Shown here piece by piece: positions 15,891 to 23,894 of a stretch of 64,000 nucleotides of DNA. This DNA comes from Mesorhizobium sp. YC-39. GTDB taxonomy: Bacteria; Pseudomonadota; Alphaproteobacteria; Rhizobiales; Rhizobiaceae. Below the pieces are notes generated by a model. The model was given only the letters and a program-made list of their open reading frames with translations, was not told where the DNA came from and searched no databases. Each line of letters starts with the position of its first letter. Position 1 is the first letter of the stretch. The translations under genes were made by a program, and so were the position numbers. The stretch is from the NCBI RefSeq assembly GCF_025753795.1, contig NZ_JAOWPS010000001.1:1674001-1738000 (forward strand), read 5' to 3'.

Positions 15891-17968
15891 GCAGCGCAAC
15901 CCTTTCATCCCCCGTTTCCGGAGGCGTGGGGCTGCGCCGCGCGCTGGTGCGAAATCGTGGCGCGTTGATCGCCGCGATCGTCCTTGCGATCCTGCTTTTC
16001 ATCGTCGACTGGGTCAGTGCTGGGCCGCTCACCTATTTCGACGTGTCGTTCCTGTCGAGCGGCGGAGCGACCTCGGCGCTGGCGGCAATCGGCCAGACCA
16101 TCGTGATCCTGTCGGGCGGCTTCGACCTCTCAGCCGGTGCGGTGATATCACTGGTCAATGTCGTGCTGGCATCGAGCATGGACCCGATGGCGCCTGGCGC
16201 CAGCATCATGCTGTGGACGGCGGTCGGCATCGGCGTCGGCATGGCGGTGGGCGCCTTCAATGGCTTCTTCATCGCGGTGCTGCGCATGCAGCCCATCGTG
16301 GTGACGCTGTCCACCATGTTCATCCTGCAAGGCGTCACGCTGCTGGTGATGGACAAGCCTGGCGGCTTCGTGTCGCCCGATCTCGGCACCTTCTATCTCG
16401 GCGACGCGATCACCGGCTGGCTGCCGATGCCGCTGGTGGTGATAGGTATGGTCCTTCTCGCCTGGTTCTGGCTGAAGGGAACTCGCTTCGGCACGGCGCT
16501 TTATGCCGTCGGCAGCGACGCGGATTCAGCCGCGGCGGTCGGCATCAACGTCGTGCTCGTGCGCTTTGCTGTCTATGTGATCGCCGGCGGCTGCTACGGC
16601 CTTGCCGGCGTGTTCATCAGCGCCCAGACCGGCAGCGGCGATCCGCTGGTCGGCAATCCGCTGCTGCTGTCGATGTTCGCCGCGGTCGTCGTCGGCGGCA
16701 CGCGTCTCGGCGGCGGGCAGGGCGGCCCGGTGGGCACCGTCTTCGGCGCCTATATCCTGATGATCGTGGTGAACATCCTGCTGGTGCTCAACGTATCGGC
16801 CTACTATTCCACGATCGCCGAAGGCACCATACTCGTGCTGGCTGCTCTTGCCGGCTCGATCTCCCACGCTTCGGTGCTTGCGGTGCAACTGCGTGCTGCG
16901 CGAGCCAGGCTTGCCGCCTGGCGCGCCGGCATATTGCCCTCGCAGCTCGAGCGCGTGGACCGGCGTCTCAAGATCGCCCGGCCACTGCAAGACCAACGTA
17001 GCCAGGCATCGCCGCGCCCCGCCTTCCATTTGCGCAACGCCGAGACGCTGCGCTATGCGCTGCCCGCCTATGTCTGCCTCATCATCATCGTGGTGGTCAC
17101 GCAGATATGGCTTGGCCGCACCATCCTCAATCCGGGTTACTGGAACTCGCTGCTCGTGCTGTCGACCTTCCTTGCCGTCCTGGCGCTCGGGCAGGGAACC
17201 GTCATCCTGACTGGAGGCCTCGACCTCTCCGTGCCGTGGACGATCGGCATTTCCGGCATCGTCCTGGCCGGCATGGTCAACGGCTCCGATGTGGCGCTCG
17301 TCTATGCCCTGCCGACTGTGCTCCTGATCGCTTGCGCCATCGGCTTCGCCAATGGTTTCGGTATCGTCTATCTCGGCATTTCACCGATCGTCATGACGCT
17401 CGCCACCAACGGCATTCTGCAAGGCTGCGCGCTGCTCTATTCGCAGGGAACGCCGGCCGGGTTTTCCTCGCCGATGCTGCGTTGGTTCATGACGGCCAGG
17501 CTCGGTCTGGTGACGCCGGTCGTTCTGTTGATGGTCGTCTTCGTTGTGGCGGCGGTGCTGTTGCTTGGGCGCACGCCGTTCGGACGCCGGGTCTACGGCA
17601 TCGGCAACGGCCTGCGCGCGGCGCGATTGTCAGGGATCGGCGTCGAGCGCACGCTGATCCTGGTCTACATGCTTTCAGCCGTCTGTGCCGCTCTCGTCGG
17701 CATCATGCTGACCGGCTTTTCAGGCCAGGCGAGCCTCGGCATGGGCGACGACTATCTCTTGCCGTCGATCGCCGTGGTGGTGGTCGGTGGTGCGCTGATC
17801 ACTGGCGGGCGCGGCCACTATCTCGGCATGCTCGGCGGTGTGCTGTTGCTGACGGCATTGCAGATGCTGCTGGCCGGCACCACGCTTCCCTACGCCACAA
17901 GGGCAATTCTTTACGGGTTGGTCGTTCTGGGCGCCGTCATGGCGTTGCGCGAACGTCGACTGCAATGA
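15887..17968 (+). CDS. Fused double ribose-type ABC permease
   Basis: A single 693-residue membrane protein with two complete BPD_transp_2 permease domains. The first spans about residues 15-332 (signature ILSGGFDLSAGAVISLVNVV and GGTRLGGGQGGPVGT) and the second about 388-693 (ILTGGLDLSVPWTIGISG and GGALITGGRGHYLGM). They are joined by a charged, Arg-rich linker at about residues 333-387 that should lie in the cytoplasm if each half keeps an even number of spans. The halves are divergent from each other, so this corresponds to a heterodimeric channel made as one chain. Coupled to the ATPase by ATGA. Such fusions are uncommon compared with separate permeases. Confidence 0.93.
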   Translation: MSSATLSSPVSGGVGLRRALVRNRGALIAAIVLAILLFIVDWVSAGPLTYFDVSFLSSGGATSALAAIGQTIVILSGGFDLSAGAVISLVNVVLASSMDPMAPGASIMLWTAVGIGVGMAVGAFNGFFIAVLRMQPIVVTLSTMFILQGVTLLVMDKPGGFVSPDLGTFYLGDAITGWLPMPLVVIGMVLLAWFWLKGTRFGTALYAVGSDADSAAAVGINVVLVRFAVYVIAGGCYGLAGVFISAQTGSGDPLVGNPLLLSMFAAVVVGGTRLGGGQGGPVGTVFGAYILMIVVNILLVLNVSAYYSTIAEGTILVLAALAGSISHASVLAVQLRAARARLAAWRAGILPSQLERVDRRLKIARPLQDQRSQASPRPAFHLRNAETLRYALPAYVCLIIIVVVTQIWLGRTILNPGYWNSLLVLSTFLAVLALGQGTVILTGGLDLSVPWTIGISGIVLAGMVNGSDVALVYALPTVLLIACAIGFANGFGIVYLGISPIVMTLATNGILQGCALLYSQGTPAGFSSPMLRWFMTARLGLVTPVVLLMVVFVVAAVLLLGRTPFGRRVYGIGNGLRAARLSGIGVERTLILVYMLSAVCAALVGIMLTGFSGQASLGMGDDYLLPSIAVVVVGGALITGGRGHYLGMLGGVLLLTALQMLLAGTTLPYATRAILYGLVVLGAVMALRERRLQ

Positions 17969-17981
17969 GAAGGACAGGACG

Positions 17982-18788
17982 ATGAGTGCAAAGGCGCCTG
18001 AAACGGCGGACGAATTTCTGGGCGGGCTGAAGGGACAGCGTGTGCTGGTGACGGCGGGCGCCGGCGGCATCGGCCTGGCCATCGCCGACACGCTGTCGCG
18101 GCTCGGCGCCCGCATCGTTGTCTGCGACGTTTCCGAGGAGGCGCTGGCCGCCGCACCCGGCAAGATCACGCTCGTCGATGCGGTCAAGGCTGACGTCTCG
18201 CGTGAGGCCGATGTCGACCGGCTGTTCGAGGCGGTCGAGAAAAAGCTCGGCGGGCTCGACGCGCTGATCAACAATGCCGGCATCGCCGGGCCGACCGGCG
18301 GTGTCGACGAGATCGATCCGGCGGATTGGCGGCGCTGCATCGACATCTGCCTTACCGGTCAGTTCCTCTGCGCCAGGCGTGCCGTGCCGCTGATCAAGGC
18401 GGCGGGCGGCGGTTCGATCGTCTCGATGTCGTCGGCGGCGGGCCGCCATGGCTACGCGTTCCGCACGCCCTATTCGGCGGCCAAGTTCGGCGTCATCGGC
18501 TTCACGCAGAGCCTCGCCAAGGAACTCGGGCCGCACGGCATCAGGGTCAACGCCATCCTGCCCGGCATCATCGAGGGCCCGCGCATCGAAAGCGTCATTG
18601 CGGCGCGCGCCAGGCAGGTCGGCATCAGCCATGAGGAGATGACGGGGCGCTATCTCCAGAGCATCTCGCTGCGCCGCATGACCAGCCCCTACGACGTCGC
18701 CGCAATGGTCGCCTTCCTGCTCTCCGACGCCGGCGTCAACATTTCCGGCCAGTCGCTCGGCGTCGACGGCAATGTCGAAACACTGTGA
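17982..18788 (+). CDS. Short-chain dehydrogenase/reductase
   Basis: A 268-residue classical SDR. The nucleotide-binding motif is TAGAGGIGLA (about residues 24-33), the structural NNAG occurs in DALINNAGIAGP, and the catalytic set is Ser in SMSSAAGRHG with YSAAK. The cofactor pocket has VCDVSEEAL with Asp after the second strand, favouring NAD. The ATG at 17982 is 13 bases after the permease with AAGGAC upstream. Likely oxidises the imported polyol/sugar or a downstream hydroxy acid; order of action with the neighbouring dehydrogenase is not evident. Confidence 0.92.
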   Translation: MSAKAPETADEFLGGLKGQRVLVTAGAGGIGLAIADTLSRLGARIVVCDVSEEALAAAPGKITLVDAVKADVSREADVDRLFEAVEKKLGGLDALINNAGIAGPTGGVDEIDPADWRRCIDICLTGQFLCARRAVPLIKAAGGGSIVSMSSAAGRHGYAFRTPYSAAKFGVIGFTQSLAKELGPHGIRVNAILPGIIEGPRIESVIAARARQVGISHEEMTGRYLQSISLRRMTSPYDVAAMVAFLLSDAGVNISGQSLGVDGNVETL

Positions 18789-18799
18789 GGAACCGATCG

Positions 18800-19747
18800 A
18801 TGGCAAAGGTAGCGATTGTCGGCAGTGGCTTCATCGGGCGGGCCTGGGCGATCAGCTTCGCGCGCGCCGGCCATGATGTGCGCATGTGGGATCAGTCGCC
18901 GGCCGCGACAGGCGGCGCCCGCGACTATATCAGCGGTGTGCTGGGCGACCTCGCATCGAACGACCTGCTGCGCGGGCAGCCGGTCGATGCCGTGCTTGAT
19001 CGCATCGCCGTCGCCGCCGAGCTCGAGGAGGCGCTGGCCGAGGCCGTTCATATCCAGGAGAACACGCCGGAAAACCTCGACGTCAAGCGTGAGGTGTTTT
19101 CCCTGCTCGACGCGCTTGCCGGTCCGCAAGCGGTGATCGCCAGTTCCACCTCGGCGCTGCTGCCGTCGAAATTCACCGACCATCTCAAAGGACGGCACCG
19201 CTGCCTTGTCGTGCATCCGATCAATCCGCCCTATCTCATTCCGGCGGCGGAAGTCGTGCCGGCGCCATGGACTTCCGCTGAGACGATCGAAAGGACGAGT
19301 GCCTTCCTCGTCGACGCCGGCCATGCGCCGCTTGTGATGAAGCGCGAACTCGATGGCTTCATCATGAACCGTTTGCAGGGCGCGCTGCTGGAGGAGGCGT
19401 TCCGGCTCGTCGCCGACGGCTATGCCAGCGTCGAGGACGTCGACATCGGCATCCGCGACGGGCTGGCGTTGCGCTGGTCGTTCATGGGGCCGTTCGAGAC
19501 GATCGACCTCAATGCGCCCGGCGGCGTGCGCGACTATGTCGAACGCTACCAGACGATCTATTCGAACATCTTCCCGCAGATGCTGCGGCGCGTCGACTGG
19601 GCGGGCGAGGTGATGACGACGGTCGAGGCCGGCCGCCGCAAGCGCCTGCCACAGGAGAGCCTCGGCGAGCGGCAGGTGTGGCGCGACCGCCGGCTGATGG
19701 CACTGGCGGCGCACAAGAAAAAATCGGATCGGGAGTTTGGAAAATGA
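18800..19747 (+). CDS. 3-hydroxyacyl-CoA dehydrogenase family (carnitine/L-gulonate DH-like)
   Basis: A 315-residue NAD-dependent dehydrogenase whose size and motifs match L-carnitine dehydrogenase and L-gulonate 3-dehydrogenase (lambda-crystallin type) rather than fatty-acid enzymes. Rossmann motif GSGFIGRAW is at 8-16, followed by Asp in MWDQSP; the catalytic His is in VVHPINPPYLIPAAEVVPAP, followed by ELDGFIMNRLQGALLEEAFRL. The ATG at 18800 has GAGGA upstream; a GTG at 18785 overlapping the SDR stop is an alternative giving five extra residues. The product of such enzymes is a 3-keto acid, exactly the substrate class of the next gene. Confidence 0.88.
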   Translation: MAKVAIVGSGFIGRAWAISFARAGHDVRMWDQSPAATGGARDYISGVLGDLASNDLLRGQPVDAVLDRIAVAAELEEALAEAVHIQENTPENLDVKREVFSLLDALAGPQAVIASSTSALLPSKFTDHLKGRHRCLVVHPINPPYLIPAAEVVPAPWTSAETIERTSAFLVDAGHAPLVMKRELDGFIMNRLQGALLEEAFRLVADGYASVEDVDIGIRDGLALRWSFMGPFETIDLNAPGGVRDYVERYQTIYSNIFPQMLRRVDWAGEVMTTVEAGRRKRLPQESLGERQVWRDRRLMALAAHKKKSDREFGK

Positions 19748-20706
19748 CGCAGACAAGCCGCAAGCCCGGCGCCTCGCAGACCAGCGGCAAGGTCATCATC
19801 ACCTGCGCGGTGACGGGGGCGATCCATACGCCGACCATGTCGCCCTATCTGCCGATCACGCCGGATCAGATCGCCTCCGAAGCGATCGCCGCGGCCGAAG
19901 CCGGCGCCGCGATCCTGCACCTGCATGCCCGCGACCCGGAGACCGGCAAGCCCGACCAGACGCCCGAGGCCTTTGGCCGTTTCCTGCCGCGCATCAAGCA
20001 AGACACCAACGCCGCCATCAACATCACCACCGGCGGCAGCCCTTACATGAAGGTCGAGGAGCGCGTGCGGCCTGCCGCACAGTTCAAACCTGAGGTCGCC
20101 TCGCTCAACATGGGTTCGATCAATTTCGGGCTCTATCATCTCGCCGACAAATACGAGACCTTCAAGTTCGACTGGGAGAAGCCGCATCTGGAAGCGACGC
20201 GCGACCTCGTCTTCCGCAACTCCTTCAGGGATATCGAGTATATCCTGGCGACCTGCTACGACAACGGCACGCGCTTCGAGTTCGAGTGCTATGACATCGC
20301 CCATCTCTATAACCTCGCGCATTTCGCCGACCGCGGGCTGGTGAGGCCGCCGTTCTTCGTGCAGTCGGTGTTCGGGCTGCTCGGCGGCATCGGCACGCAT
20401 CCCGAAGATGTCGCCCATATGAAGCGCACCGCCGACCGGCTGTTCGGCGACCAGTTCCGCTGGTCGGTGCTGGGCGCCGGTGCCAGCCAGCTTCGCATAG
20501 CCGCCCAGTCGGCTGCCCTTGGCGGCAACATCCGCGTCGGGCTGGAGGACAGTCTCTGGGCCGGCAAGGGCAAACTGGCGAAGTCGAATGCCGAGCAGGT
20601 GCTGCTTGCCCGCAAGATCATCGAGGGGCTCGGCATGGAGGTGGCGACGCCCGATGAGGCGCGCGAGATATTGTCACTGAAGGGCGGCGACAAGGTCGCT
20701 TTCTAG
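19744..20706 (+). CDS. BKACE family beta-keto acid cleavage enzyme (DUF849)
   Basis: A 320-residue Zn-dependent TIM-barrel enzyme of the BKACE family, which cleaves a 3-keto acid with acetyl-CoA to give acetoacetate (or a derivative) and a new acyl-CoA. The strand-1 motif IITCAVTGAIHTPTMSPYLPITP and the Zn-binding LHLHARDPETG (His59 and His61) are clear, as are the later GGSPYMKVEERV and SLNMGSINFG. The third metal ligand is probably the Glu in FEFECYD. The ATG overlaps the dehydrogenase stop (ATGA), so the two are translated together. The acyl specificity cannot be read from sequence. Confidence 0.93.
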   Translation: MTQTSRKPGASQTSGKVIITCAVTGAIHTPTMSPYLPITPDQIASEAIAAAEAGAAILHLHARDPETGKPDQTPEAFGRFLPRIKQDTNAAINITTGGSPYMKVEERVRPAAQFKPEVASLNMGSINFGLYHLADKYETFKFDWEKPHLEATRDLVFRNSFRDIEYILATCYDNGTRFEFECYDIAHLYNLAHFADRGLVRPPFFVQSVFGLLGGIGTHPEDVAHMKRTADRLFGDQFRWSVLGAGASQLRIAAQSAALGGNIRVGLEDSLWAGKGKLAKSNAEQVLLARKIIEGLGMEVATPDEAREILSLKGGDKVAF

Positions 20707-20741
20707 CCACTCGCTGCGCGGGCCTAACAAAGGAGGAAGGC

Positions 20742-21620
20742 ATGAAGATCGAAGTCGTGGTGGACGTGAAGACCACGCTGGGCGAGGGACCCTTATGGGA
20801 CGTCGAGCAGGAGCGTCTCTACTGGATCGACAGTTTCGACGGGCGCGTGTTTCGCGCCACCGCTGACGGACGCGAGATCCGGTCATGGGACGTGCCGATG
20901 AAGATCGGCTCGATGGCCCTGCGCAAGGACGGCAGCGGCGCGGTGGTATCGTTGCAGCGTGGTTTCCATCTGCTCGATTTCGCCACCGGCGATGTGACTT
21001 TGATCCACGATCCGGAGCCGGACAGGCCGATGAACCGTCTCAACGACGGCAAGGTCGACCGGCGCGGCCGCTTCTTCGCCGGCTCCATGGACACGATGGA
21101 AGAAGGGCCGTCCGGCGGTCTCTACAGGCTCGATCCGGATTTTTCTGTCACCAGGATCGATTCCGGCATCATCTGCTCGAACGGCCCGTGCTGGAGCCCC
21201 GACGACCGCACCTTCTATTTCGCCGACACCTGGACCGGCGAGATCTGGGCCTATGACTACGACATCGCCACGGGTGCCGCGACGAACCGGCGCACCTTCA
21301 CTCGTGTCGATACCAGCCGCGGCGGGGCAGCCGATGGGTCGACGGTCGACGCTGAAGGCTTCCTTTGGAATGCGCTGGTCTATGACGGTCGGCTGGTGCG
21401 CTATGCGCCCGACGGCGGCATCGATCGCATCATCGACATGCCGGTGAAAAAGATCACCAGCGTCATGTTCGGCGGGCCGAAGCTGGACATCCTCTACGTC
21501 ACCTCAATGGCCAAGCCGCCGCTGCCGCGCTTTCCCGGCGACAGCGTCCTGCGCGGCAGCCTTTTCGCGATCACCGGCCTTGGCGTGATCGGAACACCAG
21601 AACCGAGATTTGGCGGTTGA
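20742..21620 (+). CDS. SMP-30/gluconolactonase family protein
   Basis: A 292-residue six-bladed beta-propeller lactonase of the SMP-30/regucalcin family. Metal ligand Glu15 is in LGEGPLWD; MNRLNDGKVDRRGRFFAGSMD carries the Asn/Asp ligands, and SNGPCWSPDDRTFYFADTW the next ones. The ATG at 20742 has AGGAGGAAGGC upstream. It would hydrolyse the lactone made when an aldose is oxidised at C1. Last gene of the plus-strand operon; converges on the LysR gene across 35 bases. Confidence 0.92.
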   Translation: MKIEVVVDVKTTLGEGPLWDVEQERLYWIDSFDGRVFRATADGREIRSWDVPMKIGSMALRKDGSGAVVSLQRGFHLLDFATGDVTLIHDPEPDRPMNRLNDGKVDRRGRFFAGSMDTMEEGPSGGLYRLDPDFSVTRIDSGIICSNGPCWSPDDRTFYFADTWTGEIWAYDYDIATGAATNRRTFTRVDTSRGGAADGSTVDAEGFLWNALVYDGRLVRYAPDGGIDRIIDMPVKKITSVMFGGPKLDILYVTSMAKPPLPRFPGDSVLRGSLFAITGLGVIGTPEPRFGG

Positions 21621-21655
21621 TCTTTTGCTCGCCTCAGCGTTCCGCACAGCAAGCG

Positions 21656-22561
21656 CTAGCGACTGTTCGGGATATAGAAGGTCTGTCGAAAATAGGATCG
21701 AAACGCCTCCATGGCGGAGGTGAACTGGGCGTTGCGGCGCCAGGCCAGACCGACATCCATCGCCGGGATAGGGTCGCTGGGCACCAGCGTCTCGATGCGC
21801 TTGCCTTCCAGTGACCACGGCCGCAGGACCATGTCCGAAAGAATTGCCACACCTTGCCCGTTGGCAACCATCGAGCGCACTGCCTCGACGGACGATGTGC
21901 GCAGCGTCACGGACGGCTGATAGGGCGTCTTGCTCCAGTACTTCAGTGAGGTGTGCGCCGCCTCGTCGACGGTCAGCATGATGTAAGGCTCCTGCGAAAT
22001 TTCCTTCAGGCCGACGGATTCCCGCTGCAGCAAATGGTGCTTGGATGCGACCCAGAGCCGGCGCCGGGAGCCCAACAGCGTTTCGGTTGTCAGGTCCGGA
22101 TTGAGCACGTTGGAGGTAAGCAGGACGGCAATGTCGTAGCGGTTGGACAGAAGGCCCTCTTCGATCGCCTCGCGGTTGAGTTCGAAGAGCTGGATGTCGA
22201 GCTTCGGGAAATTGCGCTTCAGCTTTTCCAGATGGTTGGGCAGGAAATAGCCGATCACCGTATAGGTGGCCGCCACCGTGAGGCTGCCTTCGAGATTATT
22301 GGCCGGTACGTTCAGGCTGGTCGCTTCCTGCACCTTGTTGAGGATGTCGTAGGCGTGGAACAGGAATTGGCGCCCGGCCGCGGTAAGCTCCATGCCCTGG
22401 GGGGAGCGGACGAACAGATCGGCGCCGATCACGCGTTCCAGTTCCTTGATCGCGGTGGTGATCGCCGACTGCGAAATTGCGAGGTCGACCGCCGCCTGCG
22501 AGATCTGGCCCTGCTCGGCGGTCGAGACAAAATAGCGGATTTGACGCAGGCTGATTGGCAA
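21656..22561 (-). CDS. LysR family transcriptional regulator
   Basis: A 301-residue LysR regulator with the N-terminal helix-turn-helix ISLRQIRYFVSTAEQGQISQAAVDLAISQSAITTAIKELERVIGADLFVRS and a periplasmic-binding-like C-terminal domain. The best start is an unusual TTG at 22561, because homology begins within three residues of it and no ATG is available in position; the ribosome binding site is weak. Divergent from the PxpA operon 287 bases away and the natural candidate to control it. T-N11-A palindromes in that gap fit LysR binding. Confidence 0.9.
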   Translation of the reverse strand: MPISLRQIRYFVSTAEQGQISQAAVDLAISQSAITTAIKELERVIGADLFVRSPQGMELTAAGRQFLFHAYDILNKVQEATSLNVPANNLEGSLTVAATYTVIGYFLPNHLEKLKRNFPKLDIQLFELNREAIEEGLLSNRYDIAVLLTSNVLNPDLTTETLLGSRRRLWVASKHHLLQRESVGLKEISQEPYIMLTVDEAAHTSLKYWSKTPYQPSVTLRTSSVEAVRSMVANGQGVAILSDMVLRPWSLEGKRIETLVPSDPIPAMDVGLAWRRNAQFTSAMEAFRSYFRQTFYIPNSR

Positions 22562-22722
22562 GGAAGTAGCTTTCCGTTTATCTGATACTGGAGGCTAATA
22601 TTCTCTGAAAATACGATACACGCAATTTCTTTGAGCACCGACGGCCTTTTTGCGTCGCAACAAACAGGCGTGTTTCTGCCGGTATCTGGTGCTTTTCTTT
22701 CCGGATGCGCCCAAAATAGGTA

Positions 22723-22760
22723 TCTGAAAATCAGAATGTCAAATTCTGAGAATAGAATTT
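22723..22760. promoter_or_regulatory. Candidate LysR boxes upstream of pxpA operon
   Basis: TCTGA-AAA-TCAGA (22723-22735) is a perfect dyad fitting the LysR T-N11-A rule. AAATTCT-GAGAAT-AGAATTT (22741-22760) is a second perfect 7-bp dyad six bases further on. They lie about 90-125 bases before the GTG start of the first operon gene, inside a distinctly AT-rich stretch. Confidence 0.5.
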
Positions 22761-22848
22761 TTCAATGCCGTGCTTCCGCGCTAACGTTCGAAAAAAAGAA
22801 GACGGGAACCGCGCTGTCAATCAGCGCCTGAATTGCAAAGGGAGCAAC

Positions 22849-23655
22849 GTGCCGGTCACGATTGTCGACATCAATTGCGATATGGGTGAGGCGTTTGGCC
22901 AATGGCGGCTGAGCGACACCGACGATGCCAGGCTGATGGAGCTGATCAGCTCCGCCAACATTGCCGCCGGTTTCCATGCCGGCGATCCCAATCTGATGGA
23001 CACCACCGTGCGGCTTGCGACCCAGCATGGCGTCGGCATCGGCGTGCATCCCGGCTACCGGGACCTGCAAGGCTTCGGCCGCCGCAAGATCAACGGCAAT
23101 GACGACGAGATCATCAACGATATCGTCTACCAGATCGGTGCGCTGCGCGAGTTTGCCCGTCGTCACGGCGCCGTTCTGCAGCACGTCAAGCCGCACGGCG
23201 CGCTCTACATGGAACTTGCCGCCAACGAGGCGCTATCGCGATCCTTCATCAAGCTGATGCGCACCGTAGCGCCTAACGCCTTCGTCTTTTGCATGGGGAT
23301 GTCGCAGACCTATCGCACCGCCATCGAAGCCGGTCAGCCGGTTATAAGGGAATTCTACGCCGACAGGGACTACGACCGCTCTGGCTCGATCGTCTTCACG
23401 CGCCACGTCGGCAAACTCGATCCGGCCGCAATCGCCGACAAGGTCGTGCGCGCCTGTCTCGAAGGCAAGGTCCGCACCGTCGACGGCGCCGATATCGACA
23501 TCGATTTCGAATCGATCTGCTTTCATTCCGACACGCCAGGTTGCCTGGAGATCGCCGGCAACATGCGTTCGGCGCTGGTCGCGAACGGGATCCGGATCGC
23601 GCCGGTGTCTGAAGTGTCCGCCCAACAGGCCTATGCCATCAGGGGATCAAAATGA
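22849..23655 (+). CDS. pxpA: 5-oxoprolinase-type subunit A (LamB/YcsF family)
   Basis: A 268-residue LamB/YcsF protein, the PxpA component that with PxpB and PxpC hydrolyses cyclic amides such as 5-oxoproline at the cost of ATP. Hallmarks: [16 protein letters not shown] at the N-terminus, [30 protein letters not shown] and [17 protein letters not shown]. The GTG at 22849 is selected because AAAGGGAG lies five bases upstream and the family N-terminus begins just after; upstream codons are in the AT-rich promoter. Ends ATGA with the biotin-carrier gene. The true substrate may differ from 5-oxoproline, given the operon. Confidence 0.92.
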   Translation: MPVTIVDINCDMGEAFGQWRLSDTDDARLMELISSANIAAGFHAGDPNLMDTTVRLATQHGVGIGVHPGYRDLQGFGRRKINGNDDEIINDIVYQIGALREFARRHGAVLQHVKPHGALYMELAANEALSRSFIKLMRTVAPNAFVFCMGMSQTYRTAIEAGQPVIREFYADRDYDRSGSIVFTRHVGKLDPAAIADKVVRACLEGKVRTVDGADIDIDFESICFHSDTPGCLEIAGNMRSALVANGIRIAPVSEVSAQQAYAIRGSK

Positions 23656-23894
23656 GCAAAGCCGAAATCAAATCGCCGCTGCCCGGCATGTTCTACCGCA
23701 GGCCGTCGCCCGACAGCGCGCCCTTCAAGAACGATGGCGATAGCGTTTCCGCAGCCGATGTGATCGGCGTCGTCGAGGTGATGAAGTCATTTCATGAAGT
23801 GACCGCCGGCATCGACGGCAAGGCGATCCGCTTCCTGGTCGACGACGCCGACGCGGTGATGGCTGGCCAGGCTCTTGCCGAGGTCGAGGCATGA
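23652..23894 (+). CDS. Biotin carboxyl carrier protein-like (AccB type)
   Basis: An 80-residue stand-alone biotinyl domain. The biotinylation site is Lys45 in EVMKS (the common form is EAMKM), preceded by the hairpin VIGVVEVMK and the N-terminal [14 protein letters not shown] typical of biotin-carboxylase partners. Starts at an ATGA overlap with pxpA and ends in ATGA with the carboxylase gene. Presumably shuttles carboxybiotin from the carboxylase to the PxpB/PxpC pair, as in urea amidolyase, in which related domains are fused. The ordinary acetyl-CoA carboxylase carrier is longer (about 150 residues), so this is a pathway-specific copy. Confidence 0.9.
   Translation: MSKAEIKSPLPGMFYRRPSPDSAPFKNDGDSVSAADVIGVVEVMKSFHEVTAGIDGKAIRFLVDDADAVMAGQALAEVEA

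Noticed and set aside
18785..18799. GTG at 18785 as the start of the 3-hydroxyacyl-CoA dehydrogenase-like gene
   Set aside because: It would overlap the SDR stop, but MAKVAIVG at 18800 is the family N-terminus and has GAGGA upstream; kept only as an alternative.
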